11,741 nt of DNA from Sulfurimonas sp. (lineage in GTDB: Bacteria; Campylobacterota; Campylobacteria; Campylobacterales; Sulfurimonadaceae). Positions 5,991 through 11,741 of this stretch are shown here, in pieces; positions within the stretch are counted from its first letter, which is position 1; each line of letters starts with the position of its first letter. The stretch lies in NCBI GenBank assembly GCA_022712775.1, contig JAFLJZ010000114.1, positions 1-11,741 of the forward strand. The letters are read 5' to 3'. Below the pieces are notes generated by a model that saw only the letters and a program-made list of their open reading frames with translations, made no database searches and had not been told where the DNA came from. Made by a program: the position numbers and the translations under genes.

Positions 5991-6008
5991 ACAATTTTTT
6001 TTAAAACT
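5983..6008 (+). terminator. weak AT-only inverted repeat after the response regulator
   Basis: AGTTTTAAA (5983-5991) and TTTAAAACT (6000-6008) form a 9-bp stem with an 8-nt T-rich loop immediately at the stop codon. It has almost no G/C and its right arm overlaps the regulator site at 6005-6024. It may slow polymerase or be recognised by a protein; as an intrinsic terminator it is poor. Confidence 0.25.
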
Positions 6009-6024
6009 CACTACTTCCTCACAT
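6005..6024 (+). promoter_or_regulatory. Pho-box-like direct repeat before the type I secretion operon
   Basis: AACTCACTA (6005-6013), four bases (CTTC), then CTCACAT (6018-6024). The block matches 16 of 20 positions with 2721-2740; all mismatches fall in the N4 spacer. CTCAC starts at 6007 and 6018, an 11-bp period. It covers the -35 position of the promoter whose -10 is at 6033-6038, as expected for activation by an OmpR/PhoB-type regulator. The adjacent upstream gene encodes such a regulator. Confidence 0.62.
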
Positions 6025-6032
6025 TTATACTA

Positions 6033-6038
6033 TATAAT
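6033..6038 (+). promoter_or_regulatory. -10 element of the type I secretion operon
   Basis: A perfect TATAAT, with predicted start near 6045 and a leader of about 39 nt. It lies 8 nt from the end of the direct repeat at 6005-6024. No independent -35 hexamer is visible, consistent with an activator-dependent promoter. Confidence 0.6.
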
Positions 6039-6083
6039 GTCCATATATAAATTTAAAACTAACATCAAAAAAAGGGGAACTAT

Positions 6084-8093
6084 ATGTTTAAGAAAAGACT
6101 TATATCTTTAGCAGCTATTAGTTGTTTATATTCAGTGTCTTTAGCAGCTTCATCATTACAAGAAAATATTGTTGAAGTACTCAATACAAATCCAGTAATT
6201 CAAGAAAGATTAAAAAACTTCAGAGCTACGCAACAAGATTTAAATGTCGCAGAAGCAGAGTATTATCCAAGTGTCGATTTAAGGGCATCAGTTGGATACA
6301 ACAAGGCAGGGGATCTTAAAAGTGGTGCTCCCGGTAATGATGATGATTTTAATCATAATGTAAGAGAAAGTGATTACAGAAATTATGAAAGTTCTCTAAC
6401 AGTTACACAAAATCTTTTTGATGGTTTTGGTACTATGAATAAGGTCGATTTTGAAGAGGCTAGAATCTTAGCAGCCGCTTATAAGTATCTTGAAAAATCA
6501 AATGATATGGCTTTTCAAATGACAGATGTATATATCGGTGTACTTCGTTCAAGTGAACTTGTTGGGACAGCAGAAGAAAATGTTGAGATTAATGAAAGTA
6601 TCTATGAAAAGGTAAAAGATTTATTTGAGGCTGGTTTAACTACAGACTCAGAAGTAAAAAAAATCCAGGCAACACTTTCTCTTGCCCGTTCTAACTTAAC
6701 TGTACAAAAAAACAATGCACGTGACTTTGAGTATAAATATAGAAGAATTTTAGGTCGCCTGCCAGATGTGTCTGCAATGAGCAAACCAGGTAGTGAAGCT
6801 AATATGCCCCAGAGTATTGAAAGAGCAGCACTTTATGCTATAGAAAACAACCCTTCTCTCTTAGTGGCTCGTTATAATATTAAAGGTGCCCAAGCACTTT
6901 GGAAACAAAGAAAGAAAGATTTTTATCCTACAGTTGATTTTGAACTAAGTCAAACATTTAATGACCATGATGAACTTGGTAATGGTTTCGATACACCGGA
7001 TGACCGCTTTAAAGCAAGAGTTGTTTTAAATTATAATTTATTTCGTGGGGGAGCAGATTCTGCAACTGTACAAAAACATGTAAGTAAAATTGCTCAAGAA
7101 GTTGAGATTCAAAGAGACCTTAAAAGACAAGTTATCGAAGGTTTAGACCTTTCATGGAATGCGTATTATATGGTGGAAGATCAGTTAAGAGATTTAAGAG
7201 AATATAGTAAATATTCTGAAAAAACTCTAGAACTTTATAAAGAAGAATATGACTTAGGTAGAAGATCTCTACTTGATTTACTCTCAGCACAAAATGATGT
7301 TATTAATTCTCGTTCACAAATTATTCAAGCGGAGTACGATCAATTATTTGCTAAATACCGTATTTTAGATGCTATGGGACTACTTGTTGTATCTGTAAAT
7401 GGGACAGCAGATGAATTTACTTCTAAGGTGAACTTATATGGTGATGATAATGCAGCTGAGATTTTAGATTCGGTGCCTATTGAGCTAGATGTTGATAATG
7501 ACAAAATTGCTGATAATATTGACCTTTGTGATAATTCACTTCAAGGAAACAATATTATGCCGTATGGTTGTAAGAAAGTTGACGTACTACCAGAACCTGT
7601 AATAGAAACTGTTGTTGAAGAAGTAAAAGTTCTTGAAGAAGTCGTAGAAGATTTAGATCTAGACAAAGATGGTGTTTTAAATACTGATGATAAATGTCCA
7701 GGAACTCCACTCGGCTATAATGTAGATACAACAGGATGTACAGTCTCTATGACAATGCGCGCTGATTTTGCAAATAACAGTTCTTTAATACCTGTTGAGT
7801 ATGAAGCTAAAGTTAATAAATTTGCAAAATTTCTAAAAGAAAATGAACAATATAATGTAAATATTATTGGGCATACAAGTAGCCCAGGAACACAGAAGTA
7901 TAATAAATGGTTGTCAGCAAGAAGAGCTGAAAGTATTATGAATGCTTTAGTTAAAGATGGTGTTGATGCATCAAGGTTAACAAGTGAAGGACGAGGTGAA
8001 GCTGAACCTGTCGCTTCTAACCTATCAAAAGAAGGAAGAACACAAAACCGTAGAGTTGAAGTAGAACTAATCACTAAAGAGGGAGCACAATAG
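6084..8093 (+). CDS. TolC-family outer-membrane channel fused to TSP3-like repeats and an OmpA domain
   Basis: The 669-aa product has a Sec signal peptide (about 1-21). A TolC-type efflux domain of two related halves follows (about 24-435; AEAEYYPSVDLRASVGY and later KKDFYPTVDFELSQTFN are the paired strand starts). Then come two calcium-binding thrombospondin-3-like repeats (about 467-496, degenerate, and 525-552), each with two cysteines 14 residues apart, separated by an acidic Val/Glu linker, and a C-terminal OmpA-like domain (about 553-669). TolC proteins normally end near 450 aa, so the last 200 residues are a fusion. In the OmpA domain R614 of the peptidoglycan site is kept but the usual Asp is Ser (GHTSSPG, S599). 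It likely forms the outer-membrane exit duct of the secretion system and ties it to the cell wall. AAGGGG (6072-6077) is the RBS. The next gene starts directly after its stop. Confidence 0.9.
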   Translation: MFKKRLISLAAISCLYSVSLAASSLQENIVEVLNTNPVIQERLKNFRATQQDLNVAEAEYYPSVDLRASVGYNKAGDLKSGAPGNDDDFNHNVRESDYRNYESSLTVTQNLFDGFGTMNKVDFEEARILAAAYKYLEKSNDMAFQMTDVYIGVLRSSELVGTAEENVEINESIYEKVKDLFEAGLTTDSEVKKIQATLSLARSNLTVQKNNARDFEYKYRRILGRLPDVSAMSKPGSEANMPQSIERAALYAIENNPSLLVARYNIKGAQALWKQRKKDFYPTVDFELSQTFNDHDELGNGFDTPDDRFKARVVLNYNLFRGGADSATVQKHVSKIAQEVEIQRDLKRQVIEGLDLSWNAYYMVEDQLRDLREYSKYSEKTLELYKEEYDLGRRSLLDLLSAQNDVINSRSQIIQAEYDQLFAKYRILDAMGLLVVSVNGTADEFTSKVNLYGDDNAAEILDSVPIELDVDNDKIADNIDLCDNSLQGNNIMPYGCKKVDVLPEPVIETVVEEVKVLEEVVEDLDLDKDGVLNTDDKCPGTPLGYNVDTTGCTVSMTMRADFANNSSLIPVEYEAKVNKFAKFLKENEQYNVNIIGHTSSPGTQKYNKWLSARRAESIMNALVKDGVDASRLTSEGRGEAEPVASNLSKEGRTQNRRVEVELITKEGAQ

Positions 8094-9269
8094 ATGAAAA
8101 AATTTCTAATAAACTTACTTTTAGTAAGTTCATTGTTTGGAGGCACTTACGATGATTCATATTTACCATCAGAGAAAAAAGAGTTAGATGCTGTTGAAAA
8201 ACTAGATCCATTTATGTATGGAAATTTTTTAGAAATAGTTAGATTTGATACATTAAGTTTTATGGATGATTCACTTGAGAGTGATTCTATACAAAACTTA
8301 GATGCTATTATTGAGAAAATCCAAACATATACAAAAGAAGAAAAAAACATTACTGTTAAAGTCATTGGTCATGGTAGTGAAGCTACTGATGATTATAATG
8401 AGCTTGTAGTTGATTCTGATACATACGCAAATGCTATCCAAAATTGGTTTAGACATTCAAAAACAACAGAGCAAACAACAGAAAACTCTAAAAACTATTC
8501 TTTAGATATAGCACAGAGATTAGTAGACAAGAATATTTCTAAAGAGATTTTAGTTGTTGAGCATCGCGCGGCTAAAGATATGGGGTATTCATCAGGAACT
8601 GATGAAGGTAGAGATATGTCAAACAGAGTTATGGTGACTTTGTATGTATCCCCACCAGATGATAAAGATACAGATGGTGATGGTGTATTTGATACTAAAG
8701 ATAAATGTCCAGATACTCCTCATGGTTTAGCAGTTGACCAAGATGGTTGTCCATTAGATTCAGACCAAGATGGTGTTTATGACTATATAGATGAATGTCC
8801 AAATACTCCTCTTAATGTACATGTTGATGATAAAGGTTGCCCTTTTGATACAGATAGTGATGGTGTTCTTGATTATAAAGATAAATGTCCAGGTACTCCA
8901 ACAGGTTTAACTGTTGATACTGATGGTTGTCCGACAAGTATGACTTTAAGACTTAATTTTAAATCAGCTTCTTCAGAAATACTTCCATCGAGTGACGCAA
9001 TAGTATTGAAATTTTCAAACTTTATGAAAGACAGCCCTTTATACAAAGCAACTATTACAGGTCATACTGACAGTATTGGTAAAAATGCTTATAATATGAC
9101 ACTCTCTGAGGCTCGTGCAAAAGCTGTAGAAAATGCCCTTATAAATCAAGGAATTGATGGAAGTCGTCTTGAATCTATCGGTCGTGGAGAACTTAGCCCG
9201 ATAGAAACAAATAAAACAAGCGAAGGTCGTGCTCAAAATCGCCGTATAGAGGTTCACCTATACCACTAG
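8094..9269 (+). CDS. OmpA-family protein with two OmpA-like domains flanking three TSP3-like repeats
   Basis: The 391-aa product has a signal peptide (about 1-17, no lipobox). An N-terminal degenerate OmpA-like domain (about 44-186) follows. Three exact 30-residue TSP3-like repeats come next (192-221, 222-251, 252-281; DxDxDGVxD near the start, cysteines 14 apart, ending DGCP or KGCP). Last is a canonical OmpA domain (about 283-391). The last domain keeps the peptidoglycan diaminopimelate ligands: D326 in GHTDSIG and R341 in LSEARAKAV. The N-terminal one shows parallel landmarks (VIGHGS at 90-95, a helix with YSLDIAQRL, and EGRDMSNRVMVTLYV matching EGRAQNRRIEVHLYH) but lacks the Asp. It has no beta-barrel, so it is probably periplasmic. 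AAAGAGGGAG (8076-8085) is the RBS inside the tolC fusion gene; the ATG abuts that gene's TAG. Such OmpA genes commonly accompany adhesin-type secretion operons. Confidence 0.88.
   Translation: MKKFLINLLLVSSLFGGTYDDSYLPSEKKELDAVEKLDPFMYGNFLEIVRFDTLSFMDDSLESDSIQNLDAIIEKIQTYTKEEKNITVKVIGHGSEATDDYNELVVDSDTYANAIQNWFRHSKTTEQTTENSKNYSLDIAQRLVDKNISKEILVVEHRAAKDMGYSSGTDEGRDMSNRVMVTLYVSPPDDKDTDGDGVFDTKDKCPDTPHGLAVDQDGCPLDSDQDGVYDYIDECPNTPLNVHVDDKGCPFDTDSDGVLDYKDKCPGTPTGLTVDTDGCPTSMTLRLNFKSASSEILPSSDAIVLKFSNFMKDSPLYKATITGHTDSIGKNAYNMTLSEARAKAVENALINQGIDGSRLESIGRGELSPIETNKTSEGRAQNRRIEVHLYH
8667..8936 (+). repeat. three tandem 90-bp coding repeats (TSP3-like, calcium-binding)
   Basis: The region encodes three consecutive 30-residue units without insertions, at 8667-8756, 8757-8846 and 8847-8936. 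Each begins with a D-T/S-D-x-DG-V pattern and includes Cys-Pro and a closing G-Cys-Pro. The fixed length and repeated codons make copy-number change by slippage or recombination plausible. Confidence 0.8.
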
Positions 9270-9296
9270 ATTCCTAAAATAAGGTAAAAAATATAT

Positions 9297-11453
9297 ATGA
9301 GTAATAAGTCTATTTTAATAAAACAAGACAGTCTTTTAGATTCTCTTGTTTTATATACAAAGCTATTTCACAAACCGTTTACTGCCGAAGCATTAATGGC
9401 AGGTCTTCCTGTCCATAATTCTCAAGAAACACAAGAACTTTTCTCTGTAGGGAGTTCTAAGTCTCTTTTTTCTCGCGTTGCTGGTCGTGCAGGTTTAAAA
9501 TCAACAATTATTCAAAGACCAATTAATCAAATGCTTCAGTTACAACTCCCTATGATTCTCTTACTTAGTAATGATTATACGTGTATACTAGAGAGTTTTT
9601 CAGAGGATAGAAAAAAGGTTAAAATCATCTATCCAGATGGTGATGGTGTTGAGGAGTGGATGACTGTAGAAGAGCTAGAGAGTGAATACCTCGGATTTGC
9701 CTTTATGCTTAAGCGACAGTTTGTATATGGGGAGCAAAATTCTAGAACTCTGCAGCTTAAACAAAAACATTGGTTCTGGAGCACTGTTATGCTTTCTCGT
9801 GGGATTTATAAAGATGTTTTATGGGCGTCACTTCTGATAAACTTATTTGTTTTAGCTACGCCCCTTTTTACAATGAGTGTTTATGATAGAGTTATCCCAA
9901 ATAATGCGCAAGAAACCCTGATGGTTTTTAGTATTGGAATAATTGCGATATATATTTTAGATTTTTTCTTAAAATTTACGCGTGGGTATATGTTAGAAAT
10001 TGCTGGTAAAAAGAGTGATGTTATTATGTCCTCAATTATTTTTGAAAAAGTGATTGATTTAAAATTAGCAGAGCATCCAGCATCTGTTGGTTCTTTCGCA
10101 AATAATTTAAAAAACTTTGAAGCAGTTCGTTCCTTTTTTACAACTGCTACTATGACCGCGATTATTGATTTGCCGTTTGCTGTAATATTTTTATTTGTGA
10201 TTTATTATATAGGTGGACTTCTTGTGCTTGTACCTGCAATAACAATGCTTTTGATGCTTATATATGCACTGATAATTAGAAAACCTTTAAAAGATAGTAT
10301 AGAAAGTTCTCATGAAGCAGCTGCAAAAAAGAATGGTATTCTTATTGAAGCACTTCAAAATATAGAAACGGTTAAAACTATGAGTATGGCAGGAAAGATA
10401 CAATGGGAATGGGAAGAATCTACAGGTGAGATTGCAGAAAAAAATCTTAAATCAAGATTATTATCTTCTTCTATTCCAAACATAACAAATTTCCTCATCC
10501 AGTTAAATACAGTTTTTGTAGTAGTCTTTGGTGTGTATATGATTCAAGAGTTTGAGCTAACAATGGGTGGATTAATAGCAGTTGTGATTCTAACTTCTCG
10601 TACAGTCGCTCCAATGGGTCAAGCAGCGGCTTTGATTACTAATTATTCAGATGCAAAAACATCATATGATACACTTAATGATATTATTTCTAAACCTGCA
10701 GAGAGAGAGCCTGGACAACAGTTTTTAGAGCGACCAGAAATACGTGGAACCATAGAGTTTCAAAATGTTACTTTCACATACCCTGGTGCAGATATACCTG
10801 CCTTAGAAAATATAAGTTTTAAGATTGAAGAGGGTGAAAAGGTTGCTATTATTGGAAGAATTGGATCTGGTAAAAGTACAATTACAAAGTTGATTTTAAA
10901 ACTTTATGATCCTGATAGCGGAACGATTCTTATTGACGGTATAGATATTGCACAAATTGACCCAGCAGATTTAAGAAGATTTATGAGTTATGTTCCTCAA
11001 GATATTCATTTATTTAGAGGGACACTAAAAGAAAACATTGTTTCATCTGAGAGACACCCAAGTGATGAAGATATTATCCGTGCTTCAATTGTAAGTGGAA
11101 CATATGAGTTTGTTCACACACATCCAAAAGGTTATGAGATGCCTATTGGAGAAAGAGGAGCAGGTCTTTCAGGTGGGCAAAGACAAAGTGTTGGTCTTGC
11201 TCGTGCCTTGCTTGGAGATGCAAAGATTATGCTTATGGATGAACCAAGTAACGCAATGGATCAAACATCAGAAGCAAATCTTATTGGTCACCTTAAAGAG
11301 GAGCTAAAGGACAAAACTATGATTCTAGTAACGCAAAAGTTAACACTCCTTGACTTAGCTGACAGAGTAATGGTTATGCATAAAGCAAAACTTATTCTTG
11401 ATGGTCCCAAAGCTGAAGTCACCAAAAAACTAAGCGGAGGTTCTCATGTCTAA
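9297..11453 (+). CDS. type I secretion ABC transporter, permease-ATPase (LapB/LssB type)
   Basis: The 718-aa inner-membrane exporter has three parts. An N-terminal C39-peptidase-like domain (about 1-140) lacks the catalytic Cys/His, as in LapB/HlyB substrate-docking domains. A six-helix transmembrane domain follows (about 165-440). The ATPase (about 484-715) has Walker A GRIGSGKST 520-528, Q-loop Q568, signature LSGGQ 624-628 and Walker B IMLMDEP 644-650 with catalytic E649. At the H-loop the expected histidine is glutamine (Q680 in LVTQKLTLL), which is unusual. It powers one-step export of a C-terminally signalled protein through the TolC-like channel encoded at 6084. The gene follows the OmpA gene by 27 nt; AAGG (9281-9284) is a somewhat distant RBS (12 nt). 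It overlaps the membrane-fusion-protein gene by 8 nt. Cargo is not in the window; a large adhesin is likely. Confidence 0.93.
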   Translation: MSNKSILIKQDSLLDSLVLYTKLFHKPFTAEALMAGLPVHNSQETQELFSVGSSKSLFSRVAGRAGLKSTIIQRPINQMLQLQLPMILLLSNDYTCILESFSEDRKKVKIIYPDGDGVEEWMTVEELESEYLGFAFMLKRQFVYGEQNSRTLQLKQKHWFWSTVMLSRGIYKDVLWASLLINLFVLATPLFTMSVYDRVIPNNAQETLMVFSIGIIAIYILDFFLKFTRGYMLEIAGKKSDVIMSSIIFEKVIDLKLAEHPASVGSFANNLKNFEAVRSFFTTATMTAIIDLPFAVIFLFVIYYIGGLLVLVPAITMLLMLIYALIIRKPLKDSIESSHEAAAKKNGILIEALQNIETVKTMSMAGKIQWEWEESTGEIAEKNLKSRLLSSSIPNITNFLIQLNTVFVVVFGVYMIQEFELTMGGLIAVVILTSRTVAPMGQAAALITNYSDAKTSYDTLNDIISKPAEREPGQQFLERPEIRGTIEFQNVTFTYPGADIPALENISFKIEEGEKVAIIGRIGSGKSTITKLILKLYDPDSGTILIDGIDIAQIDPADLRRFMSYVPQDIHLFRGTLKENIVSSERHPSDEDIIRASIVSGTYEFVHTHPKGYEMPIGERGAGLSGGQRQSVGLARALLGDAKIMLMDEPSNAMDQTSEANLIGHLKEELKDKTMILVTQKLTLLDLADRVMVMHKAKLILDGPKAEVTKKLSGGSHV

Positions 11454-11741
11454 TAAATTAGAAAAAAAATTAGAAAAGAACTTAAGTGAAAAAGACTATG
11501 AGTTTATGCACTCACTTAGTTCTGCAGTTCTTCAATCAACACCGAAAAAAATTAGAACGATTATGTATTTTTGGATTATCGCAATTGCGATGCTTGTTAC
11601 TTGGGCATATTTCGCAGAAATAGATGAGATAGCTCGAGGAGATGGAGATATCGTACCTAGTGGTGAGAACCAGATGATTCAAAATCTTGAGGGTGGTATT
11701 GTTGAGGAGATCTTAGTTAAAGAGGGACAAAGAGTTAAAAA
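11446..11741 (+). CDS. HlyD/LapC-type membrane fusion protein, 5' part only
   Basis: The first 98 codons are present and the gene runs off the window. A short cytoplasmic N-terminus is followed by one membrane helix (about residues 39-56, around IMYFWIIAIAMLVTWAYFAE). Then comes the family hallmark that starts the periplasmic barrel: EIARGDGDIVPSG, then NQMIQNLEGGIVEEILVKEG. This is the adaptor that links the ABC exporter to the outer-membrane channel. GGAGG (11436-11440) lies 5 nt before the ATG, inside the transporter gene, and the two genes overlap by 8 nt (ATGTCTAA), showing translational coupling. The full protein is normally about 400-460 aa, so roughly three quarters is missing. Confidence 0.93.
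   Translation, partial: MSNKLEKKLEKNLSEKDYEFMHSLSSAVLQSTPKKIRTIMYFWIIAIAMLVTWAYFAEIDEIARGDGDIVPSGENQMIQNLEGGIVEEILVKEGQRVK

Noticed and set aside
7715..8146. Long minus-strand frame (143 codons) opposite the tolC fusion end
   Set aside because: Shadow of a well-supported coding gene with clear domains on the plus strand; no RBS or promoter.
9297..9716. Active C39 peptidase that would cleave a leader peptide from the cargo
   Set aside because: The domain is present but the catalytic Cys and His motifs are missing, as in RTX/adhesin exporters.
1..11741. CRISPR array, tRNA, rRNA or insertion-sequence transposase
   Set aside because: I saw no spaced identical repeats, cloverleaf-forming sequence, rRNA-like stretch or transposase motif on either strand.

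Overview
The window reads as AT-rich chromosomal DNA from a Campylobacterota (epsilonproteobacterial) species, most likely of the Sulfurimonas/Sulfurovum/Arcobacter kind. This rests on base composition, protein flavour, and promoters with a strong (often extended) -10 and no visible -35. The genus is an inference from memory of these families, not a database result.

Left part, 1-675: no large gene. It opens with a decayed 3' end of a repetitive, D/N/T/G-rich secreted-type protein carrying an in-frame TAG. A degenerate palindromic intergenic repeat follows (about 173-352). Then comes what I regard as the most interesting item: a 19-codon, very hydrophobic mini-ORF (508-567). Its length and pattern match the Ibs type I toxins of E. 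coli. A divergent extended -10 promoter on the minus strand and a minus-strand terminator would produce an antisense RNA of about 205 nt covering it (Sib-like).

Middle left, 676-2660: a YmdB-type metallophosphoesterase, then a MntA/HepT nucleotidyltransferase/HEPN toxin-antitoxin pair with its own promoter inside the end of ymdB, then a convergent unrecognised gene.

Centre, 2762-5990: a two-component system. The sensor kinase has two tandem periplasmic substrate-binding-protein modules (NMT1/THI5-like, then SBP_bac_3). Its partner is an OmpR-type response regulator.

Right part, 6084-11741: a type I secretion operon. It encodes a TolC-like outer-membrane protein fused to thrombospondin-3-like repeats and an OmpA domain, a second OmpA-family protein with two OmpA-like domains, a LapB/LssB-type ABC exporter with a degenerate C39 domain, and the start of an HlyD/LapC-type membrane fusion protein. 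No complete secreted substrate lies in the window; a large adhesin is the expected cargo.

The two right-hand blocks appear to be linked by regulation. The same 20-bp direct repeat, AACTCACTA-N4-CTCACAT, has 11-bp periodicity (a Pho-box-like layout). It lies exactly 8 nt upstream of a -10 both before the sensor kinase and before the tolC fusion gene. I infer that the local OmpR-type regulator activates its own operon and the secretion operon, so a periplasmic ligand would control surface-protein export.
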